A DNA stretch of 64,000 bases from Membranipora membranacea (GCA_914767715.1 OU612073.1:7254001-7318000), one strand, 5' to 3'; shown: positions 26,201 to 39,200, counted from the stretch's first letter. Notes: generated from the letters alone by a model not told the origin. A program made the numbers and translations.

Positions 26201-29200
26201 TAAAAAGGTTTATATTTGGGTTTGTGAAGTACATCGATATTTTCAACTCTATACTCATAATCACTGTCCACTTTTTCTTTATACTTGTTATGGTGACATG
26301 ATAATTGTTTAGTAAAAAAAAATTTTTTGTTATGTGCTAAAAGCGGAAAAAGAAAATACTTGTATGTGTTTTGAGCTAATAAATGTTTTCTTCTGGTTTC
26401 AGTGTAAACCGTTGAACGGATTCGGATTCCAGCGAGGTGGGTATATATGCGAGTGTAGACCAAACTACAGATACCCTGAGTATATACAGGGACCTTATCT
26501 GGGTGTAGCTATAGAGAGAGCTACTGAAGAGGAGCACAAGGCTGGATTCCATTGCATAAAGAGTGAAGGTGAGCTTCACATTGACGTCGAGACTACACTA
26601 TTAACATCTGCATCTCTGATCGTTAGAGTAAATTTAGTATGAGTACCTAGCATGTTCCCGCCCCTAATTAATACAATTTCCCTTTGGTGGTACTCATGCT
26701 AAGTGAATTAGTTCACTCTCTATCGATCAGAGATATACATGCAATAGTATATTACATCATCAGTGTGGGTGAGGTTGTTCACCATATGTGTCATATCACA
26801 ATAATGAACTCTTTTTGCTTGTATTCGAGTTGCTCCCCCTCTTTCTGATAGCTTATTTTATCAGTAAAGGGTAGCAACTCTGAATACGAGAAAATTGAAT
26901 TAATCTTAATGAACCGGTGAATTGACCTAGTGCCAAACATGCAAACAACTCATTCTTATTAGTCAGATCTATTTTAGGCGTCTGAAAAATTGTATATTTA
27001 AATGTCACTCTTGATTACCTGGATATACGATGAGTTCTTTACAATACACATGTATTACATTGTTATTGTAGATTTGTTTGTGGTACCGGAGTATAACTCA
27101 GAAGTAGGAGATAACTCTGGTATTGACAGACTGCCCGGTAGTACATCCAACAGGAAGAAAAGAGAGGTCAGTAACATGGGGTATCGCACTTCGTTTGTCT
27201 TGGCATCTGTATCATTTTCAAGAAAATGCTTTTCGAAAGTGCCATTAAATAAAAAAACTTATATGGGTGACACAAAAAAATATGATTGAATGGTTATAGA
27301 TTTTTATTGTAGCATATAGCATTGTAGCAATTTTAGTAATTAGGGGCGGGGGCTTGTTAGGTACTCATACTAAATTGACTCTAACGATCAGAGATACATA
27401 ACATAGTAGTGTAGTCTCGATGTCAGTGTGGTCGCACATATAGGATTGCCATACTCCATCTTGGCCCATCACCATCCGTACATTATGTCATAATGGTGCA
27501 ATGTTGTTATTATTATGATATAATTGACGACACTTAGGTATTCAATTGCTTGTTCAGCAATACATAATGGCTCAACATAAACAAAAACAAAATTTTGATT
27601 CTGCTAAAAGAGGTTTAATTAATGAAATTTTGGTCAATAATATTCCACAAATATAATATACATTAATTTTCGTGTTAACCCAGCCAGTGATGACATTTTA
27701 TAAGTCATAAATGATAATAATAATAATATGAATTTAATTGAATTGATCAGTGCAGGGAAGCAAATAAGATCACGTTTTACAATCTGGGTTTTAAAACAGT
27801 GACTAAGAGACAAGGTAGCGAACAATGAAGAAAGGATAAAAATGGATGCTACATGTCTATACACAAAAATGAAAAGATTTTGTTCTTCATTTTAGGCTGA
27901 AGTGGCACATGCTGAGATGGCCGCTCGATTTGAGGATGAGGATAGAAAGAGGCGAGATGTCGATAGTATAACCAAATACTCGGACGCCAAGACACGATTC
28001 ATCCGGAGGGTCACTCCAAAAGATGTAAGTGTGGATATATAAGAAAAATCTACAAGCTTGCCCAACACAATCATTCAATGATTGGAAGAATTTATGACTC
28101 TTAATACATCCAAAAACGGATAATCAAATCCATCAATTTGGAGTATCATCATTTAATCTGGACTTAACGCTGTCTCAACATTTTTAATCAACGCATTACT
28201 TTTTTTTTAGCACACCACTGCCAGAGAAGTCAGGGAACATATGCTAAAAAAAAAAAGAGTAGCCAGTTTTAGTGATATTCCTTCGGAATTCATGGATCTT
28301 ATGGTCGAGCGTAACTCAGGTAGGTTATGATCTCCAGCTTAATTGGGTCTCACTGGAAGCATTTACTGTACATTTGTTCAGACTAATTGTCAACACTCAG
28401 AAAAAAGATAGTATGTGAGCGTTTTATTAAACTATTGTTAATTGGATGCTAAATAATATTTTGATTTGATTTTGATTGATTGATTTGTTTTTTGGTAGAT
28501 CTTGGAATGGGATGGAAGGGCAGGCAATTAGTTAGCAAGTATAAGAGGGCAGAAGAAAAGAAAGAAGCAGAATTGGACAAGAAGCTCAACAGAAAAAAAC
28601 GAACTGCATTCAGCCAAATGAGCTATGACAGGTTTGTTGGATGCTCCATAAAATTTATCAATTGTGACAACAATGACGATAAGATCTCTCGTTTTCTCAA
28701 TTGTGTCAATTAGTCAGAATTCTCAAGCACTCTATTGGATATTTGGCAAACTTAGCTAGTAGCTGATATTATTCTGTCTGAATATGAGAAACATGGTGTT
28801 TCTCTTCCAAGTCATTTGATATCTTGATCCAATGCAAAGCTCGTATTGAAGGAAGCCAACATCGATATTGGGATTTTTGAATTAGTTCCAACATGAATAG
28901 TTAAAAAACGGTACAAAAACTGACTCGGTGCAGAGGCTACTATCAAGCCAATTAGGCTGGCTGCCCAAATTTTTGCTCACAAATATATGAATACTACCCA
29001 CAGCTCACAAAGTAACTGGTCATGAAATCTTATTTATCCATTGCTTGTCTGCTTGCAGGGTCGCCAAGATATTCACACACAAGAGTCAGATGACGGCAGG
29101 TAACTGTAGAGGTTTCTCTGAAGAGCAGTGGAAGCTGCCGGGTGATGCTAAATTTGGGGTAGAGAAGAAGTTGGAGAGACTTGGGAGGCAAGGTGTCCGG

Positions 29201-32200
29201 CTGGCTGACTTCCTGTCCAGCTTCTTACAGAATGTGGATGGCGAGCAGAATTATGGTTAGTTTCACTTTTGAGTTGCAAATTTATTGCATGAAAAGTCAG
29301 GTCAAAGACTCTTGTATGGTTTGCTGTTATTATATAGATTTTTATTGCATCTACCATCATCCGAAGATGTTCTCCCTGATACGCAAAAGTAACAACAACA
29401 AAAAAATCGAAATAAGACCAAAGGAATAAAAAAACTCCATCCAATGAAAACAAATGGTTTGACAGTGCCAAGTTAAATGTATATATGATTGTTAATGTAT
29501 GTGTGTAATTCATTGGAAAGTAAGACCCTGTCATAGACTTGTTGCTTAGACCCCCAAAATTGGACTTTCATACAGTTATTTGTCTTAATTAGTTTTTGTG
29601 ATTATGTCCATAGAAAACTTTAGACACAGATGGGGAGTTACCTACTCTCCATATATTTTCAAGTGCACAACTCCAAACTTTCGACCACATCTTTCCTGTA
29701 ACACCAATATATCTTGCTATCAGGTACTCTTAGTGGTGACAGCTTACTAAAGGAGGAGCAGTTGTACTCAGAAGTTCTAGCTGTCATTCTAGCCGAGCCT
29801 GATGTGGAAGGGATCGGACTACTGTTTGACACAGATCAATATCAGACCTTTCCTTCTCTTGATGCCAACACCAGGGTAAAGCTTTGAATCAATCGTTAAA
29901 AATAATAGCAAGTTTTTTTTTGTCTCTGTCCGAAGACTGAGAAATACAGTGCCTCAAGTTGCATTTGACAAGCTCTAAACTCTACTCTAGACAAGTTTAC
30001 TTTATCTATGAATCCGGAATTATCATCTTGTTCAAACTTTTTACTGTGGATTTAATTGATGAGGCTCGACCAGGCGGCTTATAGAGCTGATTGACTCGTT
30101 ACGGAGTCGGCATTACGTAGTCAACTTGCTTATAAAAATGCCTTGTATTTCTGTCTCACTGTTGCATTCGTTATTTTGTTTATCGTTAATAGGACCTGCG
30201 AGAGACCCTGAGACTTCTTTTGGTACAACTGTACGGGGAGGATTTGGGAGGACGTGATCTGCAAGAGGAGATGGACAAAGTGTCAAGTGGTGGCAGTTAT
30301 AATGTGAAAGTCAGTAAGGAGCTTTTTGGACCCTACGCCTATCAGCTAGGTGAGAAAGGACATCAAATTATTAGTTAGACTAGATTCAATTTATTGCTAC
30401 TTTTGTCAAAGTCAAATCACAATAGTGTTTACTGAAAAGCTCTTTCAGACGGTCATACATATACTGTTTAAAACTTGATTACTCTGGGGTATAAAACTGT
30501 GTAAAAAACGTTTAGTACGCACTCTAGGCATAGAAAAATAATTCCAAGACTTGCTGTTACAGCTATTAAGGATATCAATAAATTTTAGTTTAGTTTTATT
30601 ATCTGATCCGATATTTCAATGTGATAATAAAAAAAATGATCACGGGGTACTCTGGGTAGAGATGGTACTAAGAATCTTTCGACTTATATAATATAATATA
30701 ATATAATATATAATATAATGGGGATAAGAAGGGATAGTCTTTTTCATGGAATGTAAAGAGTTAATCACCTGTAATATTTCGCTCACTAGAAGCAATTGTA
30801 ATATAATATGGGGGTGTAAGTACATATACTGTTTTTATTAAGTACATCAGGATATCCTGTACTTTTTAGCACCCGTGAATATAATTATATATTTATGCGT
30901 ATTTATTGTATTATTATATATTAATTTTTTTAGTTGACAAGGATTTTGTTATTGTAAAGATGATGAGCATAACATACCTCTTAGCACCCGTAAATATTTC
31001 ATTTATATATATATTATATTATATTTTTTAAATATATATTATATTTTATATATTATATCAAATATTTTATATTATATTTTGTAGTTGACAAGGACTCACA
31101 GCGAGACAGTTACCACGCAATAGACAGAGCGGGAGAGAAGGCTCCCTATACTGAGTCCACTTGGTACAAGGATATCAAGAGAAGATGGTCATATAACTCT
31201 GAAGGCCTTAAGAGCTACACACTCAATCCATGGATCAGGTGAGGCATCCTTGTTCGCTTAACTCAATTGTTTGGAAACGAAATTCTAAAATTTGAACATC
31301 ATCCCTATTTCTTTTGCTTGTTATTATAAATTAGAGCTATACACACTCAATCAATTGATCAGGTGAAGCATCCTCGGTCGCTTTACTCGATTGACCCGAA
31401 ACTCTTCCAAACATTGAGCATCTTATATCCGTATTTCTTGGCATGTATGGAAAAAATGGTACCAGGATGATTTTATCTCCCAAAATAAAAGAAGAATTTA
31501 ATAATTAAGTCCCAAGTTCGAAATCTGACTGCTGTTTTAGGATGGCATCATCATCTTATCCTCTCTTGGGTACAGGTTCTGAGACTTCATAGTACTCTTA
31601 TACCCATGCCAGCCGGACATCTGGTGCTCTTTATATCAAAGAGACAGAGGGAGTTCTTTTAACTGTTCAGGCAAAACTTGAGTATCAGGTTATTAAATTA
31701 TTGTCGTTTGAAACAGTCCAGTTTTGAATTTTTCAAATGAATTTTGTTTTCAGAAACGATATAGATGGAACAAATATACGTAAGCATGAGGAGTATCCTC
31801 TTGTCTACAAATCAGCCAGTTATGAGGCGGGCGTGTGGAGCGACCCCTACTTTGATTGTGGTGGCTACATCAACGACTGGATCCTCTCATATAGAATACC
31901 ATTCTTTGGAAACACAGGCTATGGTAGTGCTGTAAAATTCAGGTTTGTACACCGATCAACAATTTTTCTCTTTGTAAAACAGAAGATTTTTCACTGATGT
32001 GAGCAATTGAAAGCGCCTGACTTTGCTTGAACCAATGAGCAAGTCCAATTCAGGCAGCAGATGAAATAATGATGTTTTTCTAGGCAAAAATCCTAAACAT
32101 TTAAATCAAATCTAGGGCTGTCAAATATAACAATAACACTCAAGTCTATTATAATCATATTGGATTTGTATTTGTAGGGGAATCGTTGTGGTGGATGTAA

Positions 32201-33277
32201 AACTAGACTTACTGGATATTGAGCAATGCCCATCTGATTTCTACGCATCCAATGCTTTTATGGGTACAGCAAGATGTGATTACGAATCTACTTATGTAAG
32301 TGTATCACATAACTTCAGCACATTCACACTATTTAGCTTATTTCTCACTAATTTCATAGAGCTTCAATTTATGAGTGAGCGGGTGGTGAGGGACACTAGG
32401 TGAGCAGGAGCTTGTGGGGGAGGGCTTGTGAGATGCTCAATGAGCTCTAATTACAGACCCTATAATGCAGTTACTAGGGACAGATGAGCCGATGTTGTAA
32501 CTTCTCTGTCCTCGGAGTTAGACCCAGAGATGATTGAGAGAATACTGTTAGTTCTTTCAGTGATTGGCACTAGCGGAATTATCACTTGGTTTATTTGTGT
32601 GGTAGTCCCATAGTGCCATGCACTGCTTATAACACGCTCACGCAACACTGAGGCTTTTTGTTGCACATGCAGCACTTGGACGGTTGTTATTGAATGTTGC
32701 GAGATCTAATGGAGGATTTTTTTAAATGATGATAGATCTCAAAGGGAAATCCTATAAATAACCAGACCTTGCCTGTAACGGTTGGGTACTATTATCATCC
32801 TAGCGATGTCTTGAATTGACTGGCTTGCTTTGTGGGCCGACCCCTAAGGAAAATCATTACTGATCCTTGCTATACTACCTCGATGATTTCTCCATTAGGT
32901 AAATATTTGAGTTGTAGTGAACACTCACTTCTAGTGAACACATTGAATCTTATCTGCCAAGGCAATAATAGTACCAGAAATGTTGAATAACCAATCATAT
33001 TTCATAAATTATTCAGTGCGTACCGATCGAGAACCAGGGATTCCAGCTCCACCAAGGATACAGATGTAACTGTAAACAGGGGTACGAGTATCCGTGGAAA
33101 GGTGCCAATGAATACTTCTATACTGGAGATTTAATTGAGGAGTCTAGACTGAGATACCTTGATAACAGAACTAACAGATTCGACAGGCTCAAATGTCGAA
33201 TGTCTTCTGCAACACAAACAAGTAGTATGCTACTAACAGTCAGTTTGTCTATATTCCTTGCATTTTTGATGAAATAG
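23218..33277 (+). CDS. Secreted/anchored protein with two tandem GPR158-like ectodomains
   Basis: Seventeen exons with consistent phases encode about 990 residues: 23218-23644, 23936-24090, 24424-24545, 25161-25439, 25712-25841, 26403-26568, 27072-27166, 27896-28024, 28211-28319, 28499-28631, 29059-29255, 29724-29875, 30193-30349, 31085-31238, 31754-31942, 32178-32295, 33017-33277. The chosen ATG starts a signal peptide (basic start, then VVVVIALITLTSANG). Each half carries the pattern I associate with the Cache plus EGF-like ectodomain of GPR158/GPR179. In half 1 this is RPYFDCGRSNKWIVSATAPI, then GVAVTDVDFLNIDINPC, then CKPLNGFGFQRGGYICECRP. In half 2 it is DPYFDCGGYINDWILSYRIP, then GIVVVDVKLDLLDIEQC, then CVPIENQGFQLHRGYRCNCK. 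The halves are joined by a charged linker with basic cleavage-like sites (RKKR-E near residue 458, RKRR-D near 480, NRKKR near 560). There is no seven-helix domain; the protein ends in a hydrophobic tail (SSMLLTVSLSIFLAFLMK) like a GPI signal. Several N-glycosylation sequons (for example NRS, NQT, NKT) fit an extracellular role. Function is unknown. Confidence 0.82.
26577..26768. repeat. Foldback element just after a splice donor
   Basis: Left arm (CGAGACTACACTA, then ATCTCTGATCGTTAGAG) and a diverged inverted right arm at 26690-26768 (TCGATCAGAGATATACATGC, then CATCAGTGTG). It starts nine bases after the end of exon 6 of the tandem-ectodomain gene. Confidence 0.6.
27331..27430. repeat. Inverted second copy of the 26577 element
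   Basis: About 100 bases nearly identical, in inverse, to 26577-26679 (AATTAGGGGCGGGGGC, then ACTCTAACGATCAGAGATAC, then TAGTGTAGTCTCGATGTCAG). With the copy at 26577 it brackets exon 7. Confidence 0.7.
29922..29945 (+). repeat. SINE tail fragment
   Basis: Twenty-four bases identical to 6755-6778 (core TCTGTCCGAAGACTGAGAAA), directly after a T tract. Probably the 3' tail of a truncated SINE in an intron of the tandem-ectodomain gene. Confidence 0.5.
30685..30719. repeat. ATAAT microsatellite
   Basis: Repeats of ATAAT in intron 13 of the tandem-ectodomain gene. Confidence 0.8.
30862..31100 (+). repeat. Tandem duplication including the acceptor of exon 14
   Basis: Two copies start TTAGCACCCGT (30866, 30981) and each ends, after AT-rich sequence, in an acceptor followed by TTGACAAGGA (30934 and 31085). 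Only the second leads into the real exon. Confidence 0.7.
31210..31450 (+). repeat. Tandem duplication including the donor of exon 14
   Basis: AGAGCTACACACTCAATCCA, then ATCAGGTGAGGCATCCT, at 31210 recurs at 31333 as a diverged copy with the exon end and the GTGAAG donor. Confidence 0.75.
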
Positions 33278-33625
33278 TGTTGATATGAAGTGGAATCAAG
33301 ACATTTTCCGCGATAACTTGTGCATTTTGTGACAACGAGTGGTTGAATTTGTATTTTAAATCCAATGATTCAAACACAAATTCTGAAAAATTATGCAAAG
33401 TTTGTATCATTCAATTTACTGATTTCTAGTTTCTACTCAATTTTATACATTCCACTTATTACTTAGAAGCTAAGACATTGGAGATGCCATGTACTAATTG
33501 TATACTTTTATTTTTATGCTATTTTACATTCCAACAAATTTTAGACCTCATCAAGCATTCCAACTTACCTTTTTCAATTCAGACTTATATACTGTGTACA
33601 TATTCATCCATGATTTTGTAAAAGC

Positions 33626-33631
33626 AATAAA
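33626..33631 (+). terminator. Poly(A) signal of the tandem-ectodomain gene
   Basis: AATAAA about 350 bases after the stop at 33275-33277, in AT-rich 3' sequence. No other gene is recognised between the two. Confidence 0.5.
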
Positions 33632-34236
33632 AAGTTGTATTCCAGTTTAAGCTAAATTGTACGACCGACGACCGAAACTTGTAATTCAGGTACCAGTAAT
33701 CGTTTGTCCTAGAACATATAATTCACTGTGTAAATTTCACTGTAATTGTATGTTGGAGTTATGTCTAAAACTCCTCGCAGTAATCAAACCAGGGACCACC
33801 CTTCCCGATCAAACTCAGGACTAATTATACTGACAGAAGTTGTCTCCACAATCATAGTGCAGGAAAGGATAACCCCTGTAAAAACAAAGAAATTCAACCA
33901 ATCAAAGGTCCAATAACATACAAAATAGTCAGTGATTCAAGTATATTCACTTGTGTAGTTGAAAACCAGGCTGGAAGTTTATTTTTAGACTCAGGTGTTT
34001 TCAAAATAGTAACAATCTGAGTTACTTTACTGCCTTGGGTGTGTGTAATGGAAGCAACTCGCTGACTAGATATTACTGAGGAGGGGGTGGAGATTTCTGC
34101 TGACCACATCTCATAAGAGGTGGATGCTAGGGGGGGGGGGGCTACTGCTAGACTAGAGTCAGATAGATGAGTAGCCACATCAATTCAATGTGTTGTATGT
34201 ATAGTATGTGTCAGGCATGGACCCTTGGGATTTAAT

Positions 34237-34320
34237 ACATGCCTTTACTTTGCCAATGTCCAGTATCAACCACCCTAAAACTATAGGTTGGTACTGGACA
34301 TTGGCAAAGTGAAGGCATGT
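34237..34320 (+). ncRNA. Candidate pre-miRNA-like hairpin
   Basis: Two 35-base arms (34237-34271, 34286-34320) pair along their full length around a 14-base loop. The only two non-Watson-Crick positions are U-G wobbles if the plus strand is transcribed, but A-C mismatches on the minus strand. The upper part of the stem is CTTTGCCAATGTCCAGTA. It could be a microRNA precursor or a minimal foldback transposon. Confidence 0.4.
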
Positions 34321-36256
34321 GAGGCCCATGGTGTGCAGGGTAGATTCACTTTCAATCAGAGAATTATGCATAACAGGTGTAGTATTGCCAGACATGAGTC
34401 ACTTGACAAACAATGATTGGATGGAGTGATCACAGCAAATATTACTGCTCCAAGCCAATCCGGATGGGTATATGGCAACCATCAATTGCCAAATGGCTAT
34501 CTGGATGGGTTTGTGACAGTCACGCTTCCAGATTGATGCAAGGTGAGATTGATGACCAGTGAGCGCTCCCGGATGGGTATTTGTCATGAGTGGATGGCCC
34601 TTTTACAGATATGTGTGGTGGATGGCCATTTTTGCACATCAGGTCTCTGGTTGAGTAAAATAAACTTATATATGGACAGTGGGAAGGTAGACTTCCCCAG
34701 AGTGTTTTATTTGAATCACTACCTCTTAGGCTGCTCACAAATTTCTCTTATGATGGATTCGGGCACCATCAGAGTACTAAGAGCATTCAATTTCATATCC
34801 AAAACATCTTTGAAACTCTCTTGTGAGATGGTAGGAAAAATGGGGTCAACCTGATATCACTATATAATACTGGTGGCAAGGGGACGGATGTTATAAAGAA
34901 TTGTATAGTTTAACGGTTTAAATGTTGGCTGCATATCCTTAGATAATCCATCCAACCTGGTAAAGAGAAACCTTCTTTAGATGCCACTCATCCCTAGTCC
35001 ACATAGCAAATTAAACAGTATCACACTTTGACGTGACATGACAAGACGTGTTGTGGGGCGGCCTTGAGGCGCTGTATGATAGTCTCCAGCCGTCGAAGGG
35101 CAGTCTTGAGGCCTTATGCAGAGCCCTTATAAGTATAAACAAATCCTCATGAGTTATGACATTGTTAGCCCAAAAATGCAGCACATGAACAAATCAGAAT
35201 GGGTTGATCTATCAACCTTAACAGGGATAGGAGGAAGTGAATCTGACATAAATTCCCTCTTAAAACTATGTCAGTTGTAAATGCAAATCATAGTTGACCA
35301 CTTTGGTCTAGAGGCTAATGATATAGTTCCCATTAGATCTACGCTTCAGTTACCAAAATAACGCATGTTACCTGATATTTAAACTGAAATTTAACTGACA
35401 TGACTGGCCTAAAAAAGACATAGGCTAAAACTTCATTCTGTCTGACAAACCCCTCTAATTTAAGTCACATGTTATCCCCAACTCTAAACACTTAGTGTTT
35501 GGAGTTGTTTTATGATAACATGTGCGGGTGCGAATAGACATCTTATCCCCAACAGACATCTATTCGGGGACTTCAGACAACCTACAGTTTTGCCCATCCA
35601 GCTTCAAATTTTGCCAAGTGAACTAGATTCATACCTGATCTTCTCTTTGGGAGTAGTATGAACAACAGCAGTTTATCCTATTGCCTGCTCTTATTGGCAT
35701 AATGAATAATATTTCCCAAGACCAATGAAATGAATGAGGCAGTTGTTACAATAATTACACCCTCTAGTGGAGGGCGAGTAACTGATGTACAAATGCAAGC
35801 AAATGGATCAAACTTGATGTAGCGTCACTCTGACAAATGAACTAAGCTCTGATCTGACCTCCTGAGCCGAACAGCTTTGCATCTTTTCTGCAGTCAAACA
35901 TTGCCAAAGACCAAAGGTTTGGAGAAGACCTGTGATACGGTCCCAATATACCAACGATATGGAAGAGGCAGTTTTTCCAATAATCACCCATTATTGACAC
36001 GCCTCAGTTTTTCACAGAACATATTGCTGTTGCAAACAAATCCCCTCATACTTTTCCTATCCCTACCTTCCACCACACCATTATTAGAGTTGGGTCCTGA
36101 GGTGTCAGTTCTAGTCTAGTTCTTGTATAGGCCTGAAATTAGTTGACCTATCGACCTGCTTACTCTGACTCCTACCTGTACACCTGTGTGAAAACTTACT
36201 ATCCATTTTACAACATTGTAGACCCTTCATTGCTGGTTTACTGATATCCATTTAAT

Positions 36257-39200
36257 ATGTACAAGAGAGAAGAATTGATAGCTCAGTGCGTTCAGGATAT
36301 TGAGCACGTCTCAAAGTTTATAAGCGGCTATCTCAACTTGGCAAACCTACACAATACAAACTTCATAATAAGTCAATACTGGGAGCAGGTGAGTTTGTTG
36401 CTAAAAGACATGACTAACTATCTTAGCTAAGCAGGGTTATCTTGGATCAAATTTGATCCAATTTGCCTGTATTTGAAGTTGTTTCCCCCTTAGGCCATCC
36501 GTGACAACTTGCCTGTAGAATGGGAGAACTCCATATACTTTATAATAATTAATTAATATATTAAGTCTATGGAGAACTCTCAAAAAGTTTTTCATCATGA
36601 AAATGTCTAGAGCTTGAAACGAAGCCCTTTGACATTCAACAAAGATCATGTGAAAAAGAAATAACCCAAATTTTTATATGTTTTGCCTTGTTGGTGAAGG
36701 TTCTTGCTAATCTACCCGGCTTCATACATGGAAAGCCGCTATAACCAAAAGAAATTAAATATTCATGTGAGAGACATATAAGTATTTGAGATATATGTTG
36801 TATGTTTTCTCAGACACCCGCTGATATCCGCTCAGCATTGGAGAAGCTGCCACACGATGAAATGAGTGGTTTGCTGCTGCGCTATGACTGGAATGAGAAG
36901 GTACGGTACCATGACAAGATTATTGAGATGAATATGTTCATATCTATGTACCTCATACATGGCCTTGTCATGAGGCCAATTTTGTTTGTTTTGGTGTAAA
37001 GGCCTCCTCGAATAGAATAGAGTAGAATTATCATGTCAACAAAGCCATACAGCAGTTAAGTAAGTGGTTCGTTTTAGTGTTGTATGTAATTTTAGATTAA
37101 GCAGCAGGGTGACGATCTTGACTGTGACGGTGTATGCTGGACGTCACCAAACCTCTCATTACCACAGGAAATGACATCATCAGGAGAATTATCTCCTGCC
37201 AATCCACCTCTTTCCTGGCAGCACTCTCAGCTTGAAAGCTTCATGTCTCTAGCTGCTTCATGTCAGTTAGATAGACTGCAGTTCACTCAAGGCTGTCAAC
37301 AACTAGCTAACCAGGTACTCTTTAACTTACTCCTGGATTCATACAGACATAAGCCACTTCTATGTTTAGATATTGTGGAAATAGTGGGGCAATATTTATG
37401 CCTCTCAATTAAAAGACATTGGTGATAAGTTTATTGTGATAAATGATTTGAATAGTGCTGATGAAGAGTTACTTAAATCTAGGAGTTGTCCCATCTCTGT
37501 CAGTCGGGAGACCATACCTAGAAACAATAATGCTTTCGATAAACTGTCTTTATTTTTCTTTTAGTCATTATCAGAGCATACGAGTGATGTACCGTTTGTT
37601 AGTCATGCGATGGGCGAAAAGAAAAGTCATGAGGTCGAGGTCATGGCCAAATTCTGCTCACAGCTAGCACGACGCAACAACATCAAACAGGTTAATGTTT
37701 TTCAATTGCAATGTTACTTATAATTCTTCACAGAATTACAGGTTATTTGGTACTTTTTATTGGCAATAGTTTACTTATCATCCAACCGTTGTCCGTATGG
37801 TGCCCAAAAAATCAAAAAGAAAGAAAATCAGATCAAATATTGAAAGTACTTGTGTACTGCACGTTTTAAAGATGTTGGCTTAGTTATTCGACAAAGTAAT
37901 GATAATATTTAGATAGTCTTTAGGGGATGCAGGATGTAACAATATGTCCTAGGGATCTATGTGAAACTATGTTTTGAAGCCTTGGAACAAATAGTGTCAC
38001 TCTTGCTGTATAAACCAAAAACTAAGAAATGTGATTTTTTTCCAAGTCCGAGTTTTGGCATGTGTTAATTGCTAGAAATTCATGTTTTCATTGGGGACAA
38101 TATATTCTCAACCCTATTGCCCTCTTGTAGTAAAAACCGAAGACAATATCCTAGCTAGTTGGGGGAAATTATATTTTAATATGTTGTGCTATTTTGATTT
38201 GTAGGTGGTTGATTTGGGCAGTGGTAAGGGTTACCTATCCTCCACACTAGCATTGCAGCATGACTTAGATGTGATAGGGATAGACTCACAACAGGGTAAC
38301 ACACATGGTGCTATGCAGAGAAAAACTAAGTAAGTTTGTTTATTCTTGATTGTTCTAGCCTAGACCTAGTTTGATCCAATTTGTCTAACTTTTGAGTTGT
38401 TTCCCCTCTATTAATAAGGCTCTGCAGCCTATCAGCCAAAAAGGAGCAAGTCATAAGGCAAACTGGTATAAACTCGACAGAGTTCCAGCTCCAACCACCT
38501 TTGTGTCAACCCTACTTCCTAATTTAAGGCACCCTGTAAACTCTTTGCCATGATACATCACTCAAATATCTCAAAGTTATTTCAATACAATACTGTTATT
38601 TTCTGATCGGTAAACCGTTTGAGCTAAATATGGTAGTTTCTTTACCACCCAACCACTAAAACAAAGTTCCTTGGTACTTTGACTTGCCAGGTAAGCAAGC
38701 ATCACTGAATGCTACAATGAGGTGAGAATTAGTCAATTCATAGAAGCTGTTATACCTGTTGAGGCCAACAGTGTGATCGTTTTCTTAGCGAATTTTTCCA
38801 TGTATAGAATATTAGATTTGATTTCGTCCAATTTTATTTCTAAATCACTGATATACAACATAGGTGACTACTGGTGACTTTTTGAGCATGATTGGCGTGT
38901 ACCCGTTGTAACATCTACAGTGAACATGATAATAGATAAATAAGTTATGAATTTGAGATTTTATATTTTTGAAGATTAGATAAGCAGTACACTGGCTTAG
39001 TGAGAAGAGAGCAGGATAAAGCCCTGAATCCTGATGAGGCTAAACTGAGTAGAAGGCAGGCTGCACGGCATCGCCGTAAGCAAAGACTGGAATCACAGGC
39101 TAACTCAGGTAAGAAAGGAACCAAATCATTCAGGCCTTTTGAGTTTGCGCCTCGAATGATTTATTGGGAGGTGGACAGTTAAGCTGTTTGAATTTAGTTT

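Larger units (their letters stand above)
33278..36256. other. Intergenic interval, tandem-ectodomain gene to METTL25
   Basis: Contains a poly(A) signal (33626-33631), an 11-base G run near 34131-34141, the hairpin at 34237-34320, and several broken ORFs between 33894 and 35160 that I cannot assign. No intact gene seen. Confidence 0.4.

Noticed and set aside
35877-36119. 80-codon plus-strand ORF before METTL25
   Set aside because: Low-complexity Leu/Pro/Ser translation without a recognised domain and not in phase with METTL25 exon 1.
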